Source: Cyclobacteriaceae bacterium (GTDB lineage: Bacteria; Bacteroidota; Bacteroidia; Cytophagales; Cyclobacteriaceae). Taken from it: a stretch of 64,000 bases of DNA. A program made the translations under genes and the position numbers. Location: NCBI GenBank assembly GCA_025808415.1, contig CP075525.1, positions 3,457,501-3,521,500 of the forward strand, read 5' to 3'. Positions 9,771 through 18,260 of the stretch are shown one piece after another. How positions within the stretch are numbered: position 1 is the stretch's first letter; every line of letters begins with the position of its first letter. The notes beneath the pieces are model-generated. The model searched no databases. It was not told the DNA's origin and was given only the letters and a program-made list of their open reading frames with translations.

Positions 9771-9795
9771 AACGCCAGGTGCATTACCTGGCGTT
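9771..9795 (-). terminator. Intrinsic terminator
   Basis: AACGCCAGGT and ACCTGGCGTT form a perfect 10-bp stem with a 5-base loop. On the minus strand it runs into TTTTTTATTTT, so it should end transcription of the beta-barrel gene at 9829-10329 before pyrD. Confidence 0.85.
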
Positions 9796-9828
9796 CATTA
9801 TATGCAATACTAAAGATGCTCTATAACA

Positions 9829-10329
9829 TCAGAGTTTCACGGTAATACCAAAACTTCCTCCTCCTGTCCCGCTGCCACCTCCAAACTCGAGATTAACACC
9901 AAATTTATTGGAGAAGAAATAGCGGCCACCAATCTGGCCATCCAAGCCAAGGCCTGAAGCACGTGCACCGGAGTACTCATTATCCGACCAGATCAAGTAC
10001 CCGATAGTAAGGCCGGCATATAAATTCCATTCGCTGGGCATGTCCAGAAGCTTGTTGAAGTGATAATTGCCATTGAAGCCAATTACGAATAAGCTCTGGT
10101 TCCAGTCGGCACCTAAGGCGCGGTATTTATAATTTCTGTAAGATACACGGGGACCGATGGTAATATCTTCGTGCACACCAAAGTCCACACCGGCATAAAC
10201 CGGTACTCCCCAGCCTGAAAAACCAAGGCCGGCATTAAATTGCTTTCCGCCTTTACCCGGAGGGGCCTGGGCGATTGACACTGCACAAGCAAGTAGACTG
10301 AAAACAAAAAGCAAACTGATCTTTTTCAT
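9829..10329 (-). CDS. Small outer membrane beta-barrel protein
   Basis: The 166-residue product has a signal peptide (KKISLLFVFSLLACAVSIAQ) followed by a short Gly/Lys linker and alternating strands rich in Gly, Tyr and Phe (NAGLGFSGWGVPVYAGVDFG, GFNGNYHFNKLL, GLTIGYLIWSDN). It ends in a strand finishing with KL (GGGSFGITVKL), as expected of a small eight-stranded outer membrane barrel. No enzymatic motif is visible. It is transcribed alone: a strong terminator follows it and a 134-base gap precedes it. The role is unknown, perhaps structural in the outer membrane. Confidence 0.75.
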   Translation of the reverse strand: MKKISLLFVFSLLACAVSIAQAPPGKGGKQFNAGLGFSGWGVPVYAGVDFGVHEDITIGPRVSYRNYKYRALGADWNQSLFVIGFNGNYHFNKLLDMPSEWNLYAGLTIGYLIWSDNEYSGARASGLGLDGQIGGRYFFSNKFGVNLEFGGGSGTGGGSFGITVKL

Positions 10330-10420
10330 AGTTGTATTTAGTTGATCTTATTTAAGTTCTAAAAAATAAATTGTCAGCAAGTATACAGGCATCCGTTGGT
10401 TTTTGCAACCCTTGCCCGGT

Positions 10421-10462
10421 TAACGGCAACCATAGCTATGGATAACTTATCCGACCGTTAAG
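10421..10462. repeat. Nested palindromes in the gap upstream of the beta-barrel gene
   Basis: TAACGG (10421-10426) and CCGTTA (about 10457-10462) enclose the perfect 12-base palindrome CCATAGCTATGG (10430-10441), which overlaps GGATAACTTATCC (10439-10451). This region is just downstream of the DUF4136 gene's stop codon. No T-tract is seen, so a terminator role is doubtful; an operator is possible. Confidence 0.4.
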
Positions 10463-10463
10463 C

Positions 10464-11036
10464 TTACTTTTTTCGTTGTTTACCCGTTTTCACCTTTTTG
10501 TTTCTGTCGGGAAACTTTCGGAAGGCATTGCGTACAGCTGCATCTAACAAGTTGCTTCCCCGGGTACGGGTAATGTCCATCATACCTTCGGCCGACCAGA
10601 CCGCTGTTTTGCGGGCGGTGTCTTCAATCTCTAAAATAAGCATACCCTGTGTAAATTCTCTCGACCAGCCCTGATCCTGGTTTGCACCCGATGGATTGGT
10701 GACCACAAACTGGCCGATTTGCCCCTGGCGTTGCACATCCATTCGGATGGTGGTTTCCACAACATAAGAAACCGTGAGTTGGGCTGTAGAGTCTTCCAAA
10801 AATTTATAACCACGCATTTCCAACTCCCTGATTATAGATGGTTTTATGGCCTCATATAGTGCCTCTTTATTGATCGGCTGATCGGCATTGGCAATTACGC
10901 TCCCGCGTACAACGGTGAACGTTTCGTATTTTAACAGATCGACCCCGCTGGCCGTAGAGGTGGTGAAATCCTGACAAAGAAGATTTGCCGAAAGAAAAAC
11001 AAAAAGACTTACCATTAATGCTTTCTGCGGGTTCAT
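10464..11036 (-). CDS. DUF4136 family envelope protein
   Basis: The 190-residue product has a signal sequence (MVSLFVFLSANLLCQ) and the pattern of the DUF4136 family: a strand with YETFTVVRGSV, a helix with ALYEAIKPSIIRELEMRGYKF, a strand DSTAQLTVSYVVETTI, then GMLILEIEDTARKTAVWSAEGMMDI and a closing helix with AVRNAFRKFPDR. Family members are small exported proteins, often lipoproteins, of unknown role. The Cys in LLCQ is followed by Q and not the usual Gly/Ala/Ser context, so lipidation is possible but not certain. The C-terminus is unusually basic (KKVKTGKQRKK). Confidence 0.75.
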   Translation of the reverse strand: MNPQKALMVSLFVFLSANLLCQDFTTSTASGVDLLKYETFTVVRGSVIANADQPINKEALYEAIKPSIIRELEMRGYKFLEDSTAQLTVSYVVETTIRMDVQRQGQIGQFVVTNPSGANQDQGWSREFTQGMLILEIEDTARKTAVWSAEGMMDITRTRGSNLLDAAVRNAFRKFPDRNKKVKTGKQRKK

Positions 11037-11108
11037 AATCCGAAATTAAGGATAAATCAAAATGTATCCTATGTTATACTTCACATTAAAAACACCAGTA
11101 GCCTGCTT

Positions 11109-12005
11109 TTAACTTCTTGGATGAAACTCCGTGATAACCTGCCGCAGGTAATCCCTGTCGAGGTGGGTATAGATTTCTGTTGTGGTAATGGATTCATGCC
11201 CAAGCATTTCCTGTACAGCCCGCAAATCGGCACCGCCTTCAATTAAATGGGTGGCAAAAGAATGACGGAACGTATGCGGACTGATGGTTTTCTTTAACCC
11301 GATTTGCCCGGCTAATGCTTTGATCATGGTGAATACTGAAACCCGGGATATTTTTTTGCCAAACCGGTTAAGAAAGACAAAAGGTTCAAATCCCTTTTTT
11401 ACAGGCATATGCACCCGCACTTCTTCCAGGTAAATTTTTAAATGCTTCATGGCACTGCGGCCAAGGGGCACTAGCCGTTCTTTGTTACCCTTGCCGATTA
11501 CACGCAAAAAACCAACATCAAAATATATGTTGTTGATTTTCAACTCAACCAATTCCGACACACGCAAACCCGAACTGTACAATACCTCAAGCATTGCCCG
11601 GCTTCGGGCTCCCTCTGGCCTCGACAGGTCAATGGCCTCCAGCAACTGTTCAATTTCTGCAACGTTGAGCGTATCAGGAAGTTTGCGCCCGATCTTTGGC
11701 CCCTCAATTAACTCGGTTGGATCTTTTTCGATCAACTCCTCAAACATCAGGTATTTATAAAAACCCTTAATCCCCGACAATATCCTGGCCTGACTGTAAG
11801 CACTCATGCCCAACTCATTAATATATTGAAGAAACAACTGCAAGTGCTTTGGGGCAATGGTTAACGGGGTAACCTTAAGCTTGTTCAGCTCAATGTATTG
11901 TTTAAGCAATTCCACATCGTGCACATAGGCGGCAATAGAATTTTCCGATAGCGAACGCTCAAGCTTCAAATAATGGCCAAAGTGTTTAATGTGCAGGTCC
12001 CACAT
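11109..12005 (-). CDS. xerD: Site-specific tyrosine recombinase XerD
   Basis: XerD resolves chromosome dimers at dif with its partner XerC. The 298-residue length is standard. The N-terminal SAM-like DNA-binding domain (FGHYLKLERSLSENSIAAYV) is followed by the catalytic domain with the expected residues: Arg in YSSGLRVSELVEL, the Lys in GKGNKERLVPLG, HTFRHSFATHL (His-x-x-Arg), the His of LGHESITTTEIY, and the nucleophile Tyr in that same segment. It is divergent from aroQ, with 79 bases between the starts. No integrase-type neighbours or att-like repeats were seen, which favours a housekeeping XerD over a mobile-element integrase. Confidence 0.92.
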   Translation of the reverse strand: MWDLHIKHFGHYLKLERSLSENSIAAYVHDVELLKQYIELNKLKVTPLTIAPKHLQLFLQYINELGMSAYSQARILSGIKGFYKYLMFEELIEKDPTELIEGPKIGRKLPDTLNVAEIEQLLEAIDLSRPEGARSRAMLEVLYSSGLRVSELVELKINNIYFDVGFLRVIGKGNKERLVPLGRSAMKHLKIYLEEVRVHMPVKKGFEPFVFLNRFGKKISRVSVFTMIKALAGQIGLKKTISPHTFRHSFATHLIEGGADLRAVQEMLGHESITTTEIYTHLDRDYLRQVITEFHPRS

Positions 12006-12084
12006 AATTCAAAATTGAAGATTCAGGGTTCAATATCAAAGCAAGGTAATGGACTATTGCATAAAGACTGTCTATCTTTCGGTT

Positions 12085-12510
12085 ATGAAAATCCAGATCA
12101 TTAACGGCCCCAATTTAAACCTGCTTGGCGTACGCGAAGAAGATATTTACGGAAGCAGGGATTTTGAAAATTATTTCGAGGAATTGAAACGCAAATTTCC
12201 ACAGGCCGAATTGCACTACTTTCAATCCAATATTGAAGGTGAGTTGATAAACAAGCTTCACGAAGTTGGCTTTAATTTCAACGCTATTGTTTTAAATGCC
12301 GGGGCCTACACACACACATCTGTTGCCCTTCATGATGCCATTGCCGCCATAAAAACCCCGGTAACGGAAGTGCACATATCCAATATTTATGCCCGGGAGG
12401 AGTTCCGGCATAAAAACCTGATTACTTCCAAATGCGTTGGGCTCATTTCAGGGTTTGGCCTGAAGAGCTACGACCTTGCGATCCAGCACATCGTGAACCA
12501 GAAAAATTAA
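12085..12510 (+). CDS. aroQ: 3-dehydroquinate dehydratase, type II
   Basis: This enzyme removes water from 3-dehydroquinate in the shikimate pathway. The start at 12085 gives the family N-terminus MKIQIINGPNLNLLGVRE. The flexible lid follows with its catalytic Tyr in REEDIYGSRDF (the Arg usually found in this loop is here in SRDFEN), then YFQSNIEGELINKLHE, LNAGAYTHTSVALHDA, and the substrate-binding VTEVHISNIYAREEFRHKN with its catalytic His. GLISGFGLKSYDLAI closes the fold. The length of 141 residues is typical. The next gene starts 14 bases after the stop, so the two are probably co-transcribed. Confidence 0.94.
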   Translation: MKIQIINGPNLNLLGVREEDIYGSRDFENYFEELKRKFPQAELHYFQSNIEGELINKLHEVGFNFNAIVLNAGAYTHTSVALHDAIAAIKTPVTEVHISNIYAREEFRHKNLITSKCVGLISGFGLKSYDLAIQHIVNQKN

Positions 12511-12524
12511 ACCCAACATTTTGT

Positions 12525-13583
12525 ATGGTGTCCTTTTATCCAGGCCCTTCACGTGTTTACACTAAAGTACCGCAGTACGTAAAAGATGCCTACGCGCAAG
12601 GGATTATGAGCATCAATCACCGAAGCGATGAGTTTGTGGGTATTTCGAAAAGAACAGTTGCTTTGCTAAAGGAAAAACTGAACATCCCGGTTGAATACAC
12701 CATTTACTTTGTATCGTCTGCAACCGAATGTTGGGAGATTATAGCACAGTCGCTAACCCAAAAAGAATCCATCCATATTTACAATGGCGCTTTTGGCGAA
12801 AAATGGTTTCAGTATACGAAAAAATTAAAGCCCGATGCCAAATCACTTGTGTTCCATCGTGAAGAAGCCCTGGTACCCGGTAAATTAATTTTTAACACAA
12901 CAGGTGTTATATGTTTAACACAGAATGAAACTTCAAACGGGACACAGGTAAAAAATGAAACTATCCAATCCATCCGAAAAAATAATCCAGACAGCTTGTT
13001 GGCCGTAGATGCCACTTCATCGATGGGTGGTGTCAGGTTAAATTTTTTCTCGGCCGACATTTGGTTTGCGTCTGTTCAGAAATGCTTTGGATTGCCTGCA
13101 GGGTTAGGAATACTCATCTGTTCACCACAGGCCATCGAACGCGCCCAATCCATAAACAACCGGCAACATTACAACAGCGTTTTGCTTTTGGATGACATGA
13201 TGAAGCGTTGGCAGACATCCTATACCCCGAATGTGTTAGCCATATATTTACTGATGCGGGTTATGGAATCGGTTAAGCCCATCGATAGCATTAACAAAAC
13301 GATTATTAGCCGTTATAAAAAATGGGAAGCTTTTTTTGACAAAAAGAGTGAACAATTGAACCTGCTGATAAATAACAAAACAGTGCGCTCGCAAACTGTA
13401 CTAACCATAGAAGCAAAACCTGTAGTTATTGAAAACGTAAAAGCCCAGGCAAAAAAAGCAGGCATGCTGCTGGGCAATGGTTATGGCAATTTAAAAAGTA
13501 CAACCTTTCGCATTGCCAATTTCCCCGCTATACAACGCAAGGAGATTGCCCACCTCATGGATTTTCTGCACGATTTTATTTAA
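12525..13583 (+). CDS. Class V aminotransferase, phosphoserine aminotransferase-like
   Basis: This is a PLP-dependent fold type I enzyme of about 352 residues. The start at 12525 gives MVSFYPGPSRVYTKVP, matching the opening of SerC and related class V enzymes; the frame also runs upstream into aroQ but that part is unrelated sequence. Motifs include GIMSINHRSDEFVGI, FVSSATECWEII, LLAVDATSSMGG (cofactor Asp) and the Schiff-base Lys in WFASVQKCFGLPAGLGIL. SerC makes phosphoserine from phosphohydroxypyruvate. A serA gene is not next to it here, so alanine-glyoxylate or another related aminotransferase remains possible. Confidence 0.75.
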   Translation: MVSFYPGPSRVYTKVPQYVKDAYAQGIMSINHRSDEFVGISKRTVALLKEKLNIPVEYTIYFVSSATECWEIIAQSLTQKESIHIYNGAFGEKWFQYTKKLKPDAKSLVFHREEALVPGKLIFNTTGVICLTQNETSNGTQVKNETIQSIRKNNPDSLLAVDATSSMGGVRLNFFSADIWFASVQKCFGLPAGLGILICSPQAIERAQSINNRQHYNSVLLLDDMMKRWQTSYTPNVLAIYLLMRVMESVKPIDSINKTIISRYKKWEAFFDKKSEQLNLLINNKTVRSQTVLTIEAKPVVIENVKAQAKKAGMLLGNGYGNLKSTTFRIANFPAIQRKEIAHLMDFLHDFI

Positions 13584-13714
13584 GCGCATAGCATGCGCCT
13601 GAAGAAAACGAACACCATCCGGTTAAGGTTACAAAAAAATTTTATTTAACATTTTACTAAACCGCTTTGTATCCGGTTCGTTCAACGGCTCATATTCAAA
13701 CCGTTTTAATCCAC

Positions 13715-14394
13715 ATGAAAAAGTTAACGCTAACAGCAGGCTTGTTGCTGGCCATTACCACTGCTTTTGCCCAAACCTAACACCTCGTGCCGGGGTTACC
13801 CTCTCCGGATCATCATACAGGCCCAACGCTGATTTTGCCCAAACGAGTACCCAGCAACCTATGGTTGGTTTTACAGCCGGTGTTGGTTACGATATATTCA
13901 TTAACGATCGCTTTAGTGTGGTGCCCGAAATCAATTTTGTGCAGAAAGGAATGAACGTTAGTGAAGTTGACTATCCGGATGGTTACGAGTACAAACTAAA
14001 CTCAGAATATAAACTTAACTACCTGGAAGTACCTGTACTGGTAAAATTGAAGTTTGGTGGTGTTACAAAATTTTATGTTAATGCCGGCCCTTCCGTAGCC
14101 TTAGGGCTTGGAGGAACCTACAAATTCCGAAGTACATTTGGTGGCTTACCCCTTAACGAAGATGTAAACAGTAAAATAAAATTTGCCGATAAACCAACTG
14201 ATTACGATGGCAATAATGTTTATATCGATAACCGTATAGATGCAGGGATACAGGTTGGCGCGGGCGCACTGCTTTTCGGGAAAGTAAATATTGATGTACG
14301 CTACACAACGGGCGTTACCAACCTGATCAATGATACAGACTTCAAGAATCGCGTTATTGCAATTAGCCTTGGTGTCCCGTTAAATCTGTTTTGA
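13715..14394 (+). pseudogene. Outer membrane beta-barrel (porin family) with frameshift after signal peptide
   Basis: ATG 13715 opens a good signal peptide (MKKLTLTAGLLLAITTAFAQ) that runs into TAA at 13778-13780. One frame over, the sequence reads NLTPRAGVTLSGSSYRPNAD and continues without a stop to 14394 as a barrel protein. A single base is missing near 13774-13779; adding one A or one C there joins the two parts exactly at the signal-cleavage site. The barrel part closely resembles the next gene (VPEINFVQKG, NAGPSVALGLGG, VYIDNRIDAGIQVGAG). Either the gene is broken, the base is a sequence error, or slippage restores it. A shorter product from ATG 13861 would lack a signal peptide. Confidence 0.85.
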
Positions 14395-14471
14395 TTTAGA
14401 AAACATTTTGTCTGACAATTGATTTAGTCGAAATAAAGATGTATGTTAAGGTTGACTAAACCCTTATCATA

Positions 14472-15137
14472 ATGAAAAAGAACGTCCTATTAATTGCTTT
14501 TTTGTGCTCGGGCATATTTACTTATGCCCAGTTCATTCCTAAAGCAGGAATTACCTTATCGACTATCAACTTTGATGACAGTGAATACAGCGCAACCAGT
14601 ATAATCGGTTTTTCAGCAGGTCTTGCCTATTCATTAAACCTCGGTATTTTCAGTGTTCAACCTGAACTATTGTTCATTCAAAAAGGAACAAAATTTGGTT
14701 ACACCTATGAGGAACAAGATTATTCAGAATCCGAGAATTATGATGTTACAACCAACTATATTGAACTACCTGTTTTACTAAAGGTTTCATTAGGGCCAGA
14801 TGCATTAAAATTCCACATTAATGCAGGTCCATCAATAGGTTATGGTTTTGGTGGAAAATATAAATATGATTATCGCGAGAATTATTTCGGTGATATTTAT
14901 ACTGAATCAGAAAAAGGCAAGATTAAATTTGGTAATGAACCTGAATTTAATGAAAGCGATGACCTTTATATAGATAATGCCATCGACTTTGGTGTACAGG
15001 TAGGTGGCGGAGTAACCATTGCCAATAAAGTTATGATTGATATTAGATACGGAATCGGATTATCCGATTTATTTGAAGAACAAACTTCTAAGAATCGTGT
15101 TCTTCAATTTACTATTGGTATACCCTTAGGAAGATAA
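14472..15137 (+). CDS. Outer membrane beta-barrel protein (porin family, PorT-like fold)
   Basis: The 221-residue product has a signal peptide (MKKNVLLIAFLCSGIFTYAQ), then IPKAGITLSTINFDD, QPELLFIQKGTKFGY, IELPVLLKVSLGP, INAGPSIGYGFGGKYKYDY, DLYIDNAIDFGVQVGGGV and a final strand VLQFTIGIPLGR. This is the usual signature of the outer-membrane-beta-barrel family widespread in Bacteroidetes. It is a tandem paralogue of the frameshifted gene just upstream, matching it along its whole length, so the intact copy may cover the lost function. A strong terminator follows. The role, perhaps binding or transport at the surface, is unknown. Confidence 0.85.
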   Translation: MKKNVLLIAFLCSGIFTYAQFIPKAGITLSTINFDDSEYSATSIIGFSAGLAYSLNLGIFSVQPELLFIQKGTKFGYTYEEQDYSESENYDVTTNYIELPVLLKVSLGPDALKFHINAGPSIGYGFGGKYKYDYRENYFGDIYTESEKGKIKFGNEPEFNESDDLYIDNAIDFGVQVGGGVTIANKVMIDIRYGIGLSDLFEEQTSKNRVLQFTIGIPLGR

Positions 15138-15159
15138 TTTGCAACAACAAAGTTTGAGC

Positions 15160-15186
15160 AGCCGGATCACAAGTCCGGCTTTTTTA
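15160..15186 (+). terminator. Intrinsic terminator
   Basis: AGCCGGA and TCCGGCT form a 7-bp stem with a 7-base loop, followed by TTTTTTATTTT. It ends the beta-barrel transcript. The tail runs directly into TAGTTTTG (15190-15197), a match to the Bacteroidetes -7 box for the next gene. Confidence 0.85.
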
Positions 15187-15214
15187 TTTTAGTTTTGTGG
15201 TTTCGTTTAAACCT

Positions 15215-15787
15215 ATGGCCAACCTGAAAGAAATTTTTTCTGTAACACTCATCCTCTTTTCCGTTATTGATATCATCGGATCGATACCCTTCATCATCAT
15301 CATTAAAAAACGCGAAGGAAGGATACATGCCGAAAAAGCCACCATTATTTCAGCGGTACTTATGGTGGGTTTTCTTTTTCTTGGGCAATCTATCCTTAAA
15401 TTATTCGGCCTTGATGTTGCGTCTTTTGCTGTGGCCGGCTCCATCGTGATTTTTATTGTTGCCATGGAGATGATACTGGGCATAACCCTGATCCGCGATG
15501 ACCCTGAAGCAAAAGGTTCGGGATCGGTGGTGCCCCTGGCTTTTCCCCTTATTGCAGGTGCCGGTACTTTAACAACCATACTTTCCCTTCGTGCTGTTTA
15601 TGAACAAACCAACGTGCTTATCGGTATCCTGGTAAACCTGGTTTTCGTTTACCTTGTGTTGCGCTCATCATCATGGCTGGAACGAAAACTTGGCAAGTCG
15701 GTGTTCTCAGTTTTACGCAGGGTGTTTGGTGTAATACTGCTGGCCATTGCCGTTAAGATTTTCAAGGACAATGTTTCCTTCGGATGA
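15215..15787 (+). CDS. MarC family integral membrane protein
   Basis: The product from ATG 15215 is 190 residues with six hydrophobic segments. The family hallmarks are the first helix IFSVTLILFSVIDIIGSIPF, LGQSILKLFGLDVASFAVAGSIVIF, and VVPLAFPLIAGAGTLTTILSL with its conserved PLAFPL...GPG/GAG motif. MarC proteins sit in the inner membrane; despite the name, a direct role in antibiotic resistance has not held up, and the transported substrate is unknown. TAGTTTTG at 15190-15197 is a possible -7 box just upstream, though no matching -33 box is seen. The stop overlaps the rnhA start by four bases, so the two genes are translationally coupled. Confidence 0.88.
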   Translation: MANLKEIFSVTLILFSVIDIIGSIPFIIIIKKREGRIHAEKATIISAVLMVGFLFLGQSILKLFGLDVASFAVAGSIVIFIVAMEMILGITLIRDDPEAKGSGSVVPLAFPLIAGAGTLTTILSLRAVYEQTNVLIGILVNLVFVYLVLRSSSWLERKLGKSVFSVLRRVFGVILLAIAVKIFKDNVSFG

Positions 15788-16251
15788 TCCGCATCTACAC
15801 CGATGGCGCAGCACAAGGAAACCCCGGCCCCGGGGGTTATGGCGTGGTGATGAAATTCAACCACCACGTTAAAGAACTTTCGGCTGGGTTCAGGCTAACC
15901 ACCAATAACCGCATGGAATTGCTGGCCGTGATTGCCGGATTGGAAGCCATAAAGAAAGAAGGTATACCCGTTTCAATATATTCCGATTCAAAATATGTGG
16001 TAGAGGCCGTTGAAAAAGGCTGGATATGGAATTGGCAGAAGAAAAACTTTGCCAAAAAAGCAAATGCTGATTTATGGAAACGCTTTATCCCGCTGTATCA
16101 TAAACATAAACCAAAATTCATTTGGGTAAAGGGCCATGCAGGCCACCCGGAAAATGAACGTTGCGATGGGCTTGCCGTAACCGCTGCACAAGGCCCTTTA
16201 CTTTATACCGATACCTGGTACGAAAATAACCGCGACAAAGCCCCAGAGTAA
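15784..16251 (+). CDS. rnhA: Ribonuclease HI
   Basis: RNase HI cuts the RNA strand of RNA-DNA hybrids. The 155-residue length is that of the bacterial stand-alone enzyme. The four acidic catalytic residues are all present: Asp in IRIYTDGAAQGNPGPGG, Glu in NNRMELLAVIAGLEAI, Asp in VSIYSDSKYVVEAVEKGW, and the C-terminal Asp in NERCDGLAVTAA. The basic handle region (NWQKKNFAKKANADLWKRF) and the catalytic-loop His in KGHAGHPENERCD are also there. The start overlaps marC by four bases (ATGA). Confidence 0.95.
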   Translation: MIRIYTDGAAQGNPGPGGYGVVMKFNHHVKELSAGFRLTTNNRMELLAVIAGLEAIKKEGIPVSIYSDSKYVVEAVEKGWIWNWQKKNFAKKANADLWKRFIPLYHKHKPKFIWVKGHAGHPENERCDGLAVTAAQGPLLYTDTWYENNRDKAPE

Positions 16252-16305
16252 GGCCATCTTGGCATTTCATTTTTGCTTCTTATCTTGAACGGTTAAACCG
16301 ATGCA

Positions 16306-17202
16306 TTGGAGCCCAAAATAAACTTTTCACCAGGTTCGCTACAGGCATTAAATGTTTGCCTGGCCATTATCATGTTTGGCGTTGCGCTCTCCATCAAGCC
16401 GCAGCATTTCTACCAGCTTCGCCATCAGAAAAAAGCTTTGTTCACCGGACTTGCATCACAATACCTTTTACTACCGCTATTAACTTATTTGCTCATCATT
16501 ATCCTTACCCCATCTCCCTGGATTGCGTTGGGCATGATACTGGTGGCCGCGTGCCCGGGCGGCAATGTTTCCAACTTCTACACCATGATTTCGCGCGGCA
16601 ATGTTGCACTTTCGGTAACGCTTACTGCTTTTACCTCACTGCTGGCCTTTGTTATAACACCTGCCAGTTTCCTATTGTGGGCATCGTTTGTACCCGGGCT
16701 TTCTTCGCAGTTGCGCCAACTTGAAATTCAATTTCTGGATTTGTTCCTGAACATGATTGGCATTTTGCTGTTGCCACTCCTATTGGGTATGCTTTTCAAC
16801 AATCGCTTTCCTAATGCAGCCGAAAAAATTTCCAAGCCTGTAAGGGTTACCTCTATTCTAATCCTTATCAGCTTTATTGTGGTAACACTTTACACCAATG
16901 CCATGGTGTTCAAAGAATACATCATGCTCATTTTTTGGTTGGTCATGCTCCATAACGGATTGGCGCTTGCCGGTGGTTATACCCTTAGTTACCTCCTCAA
17001 AAACAGAAACGATATGCACCGAACGGTGGCCATTGAAACAGGCATTCAAAACTCGGGCTTGGCACTTGTTTTAATTTTTACATTTTTTAATGGAAACGGA
17101 TACATGGCGCTAATTGCTGCCTGGTGGGGGGTGTGGCACCTCATCAGTGGGTTTACCGTTGCCTATATTTTTCAACGTAAAAGTATTCATCAACTGACAT
17201 GA
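16306..17202 (+). CDS. Bile acid:sodium symporter family (BASS) transporter
   Basis: A 298-residue membrane protein with about nine to ten hydrophobic helices and the BASS family core: LNVCLAIIMFGVALSIKPQHF, VAACPGGNVSNFYTMISRGN (the conserved sodium-site segment of this fold) and HRTVAIETGIQNSGLALVL (the second crossover helix). Family members import organic anions such as bile acids, pantoate or keto acids with sodium, or export them; the substrate here is not clear. The start appears to be TTG 16306, because an in-frame stop lies at 16294-16296 and the next Met is inside the first helix. It overlaps the following gene by four bases. Confidence 0.85.
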   Translation: MEPKINFSPGSLQALNVCLAIIMFGVALSIKPQHFYQLRHQKKALFTGLASQYLLLPLLTYLLIIILTPSPWIALGMILVAACPGGNVSNFYTMISRGNVALSVTLTAFTSLLAFVITPASFLLWASFVPGLSSQLRQLEIQFLDLFLNMIGILLLPLLLGMLFNNRFPNAAEKISKPVRVTSILILISFIVVTLYTNAMVFKEYIMLIFWLVMLHNGLALAGGYTLSYLLKNRNDMHRTVAIETGIQNSGLALVLIFTFFNGNGYMALIAAWWGVWHLISGFTVAYIFQRKSIHQLT

Positions 17203-18260
17203 CTCCTTCCTGGCGCTACTTCCTGCTAAAAAAATATGTAACTGTTGGCCTTAGGATTTACTTCAAAAAATGGCAATCCGTTAACACGCACAATATGCCG
17301 GCAGATGGCCCTTGTATTCTGGTGCCTAACCATCAAAACGCATTTTTAGATGCTTTGCTTGTAGTGTGTGGCACAAAACGAAACCCTTGGTTTATTGCAC
17401 GGGGCGATGTATTTAAAAATCCACTGGCCATTAAACTGCTTACCTTCCTCCGCATAAAGCCCTTGTTTCGCTTTCGCGATGGGCATGAAGCCATGCGCAA
17501 GAACGACCGGATGATGAATGAATGCATTAACCTGCTTAAAGACGGTGAGTGTATTTTAATTTTTGCCGAAGGAAACCACAACCAACCCTGGACAACCCGC
17601 GAACTGCAACGCGGGTTTGCACACATGGCGCTTCAATACACCGAGCAAACCGGCAAGGATATTTCTATCATACCCGTGGGTTATCATTACGAAAACCACC
17701 AGGATTTTCGGTCGCGTGTGTTGGTTTCGTATGGCAATCCTATCTCTGTTAAGGAAATTACCGGATCTTTTCAGGATAGCCGTGAAAAATTAACAGCACT
17801 TTCAAAACACACTGGTGAGAAACTTCGCTCACTGATCCTTACCATTCCTTTTGATGAAGATTATCCGGAGCGAAAAAGTTTTCTCATCCACAACCGGCAA
17901 TATAAAACCGACCTGGTTGAACAACTGGAAGCCGACCGGCACCTCATGGCTAACTGGAAAAAGGAAAACGCAGGAAATGCCGCTCGCAAACCTTCGCTTT
18001 TCCATTGGCTCAATCCGTTGGTTCCTTACGGAAAGCTTGTTCATCTTCTCCCTGCACTTATCATCAACTGGATGGTGACCAAAAAAATAAAGGATGATCA
18101 GTTTGTTGGTTCTGTAAAAGTGGCCTTGGGTATTTTCCTTGTTCCAATGAATTATGCCATACTGGTAACCGTATTTTATGCCCTTACAAACCAACCGTTA
18201 TGGGCAGCAGCTTTTTTTATTTCCTTACCGCTTAGCGGGCTGGTTGCCTACAACCGCTAA
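17199..18260 (+). CDS. 1-acyl-glycerol-3-phosphate acyltransferase-like protein (PlsC family)
   Basis: Acyltransferases of this family add a fatty acyl chain to lysophosphatidate or related lipids at the inner membrane. The catalytic HX4D motif is in VPNHQNAFLDALL, the substrate-binding motif is ILIFAEGNHNQPWTTRELQRG, and a third block reads ISIIPVGYHYE. The C-terminal 100 residues carry two or three hydrophobic helices (LVHLLPALIINWMV, VALGIFLVPMNYAILVTVFYAL), an extension beyond a minimal PlsC. The length, 353 residues, is longer than classical PlsC, so it may acylate another lipid. Start overlaps the transporter by four bases; its stop overlaps the convergent gene. Confidence 0.85.
   Translation: MTPSWRYFLLKKYVTVGLRIYFKKWQSVNTHNMPADGPCILVPNHQNAFLDALLVVCGTKRNPWFIARGDVFKNPLAIKLLTFLRIKPLFRFRDGHEAMRKNDRMMNECINLLKDGECILIFAEGNHNQPWTTRELQRGFAHMALQYTEQTGKDISIIPVGYHYENHQDFRSRVLVSYGNPISVKEITGSFQDSREKLTALSKHTGEKLRSLILTIPFDEDYPERKSFLIHNRQYKTDLVEQLEADRHLMANWKKENAGNAARKPSLFHWLNPLVPYGKLVHLLPALIINWMVTKKIKDDQFVGSVKVALGIFLVPMNYAILVTVFYALTNQPLWAAAFFISLPLSGLVAYNR

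Noticed and set aside
11109..12005. Phage or island integrase
   Set aside because: The tyrosine recombinase has XerD length and motifs, sits among housekeeping genes, and no att-like repeats or mobile genes are beside it.
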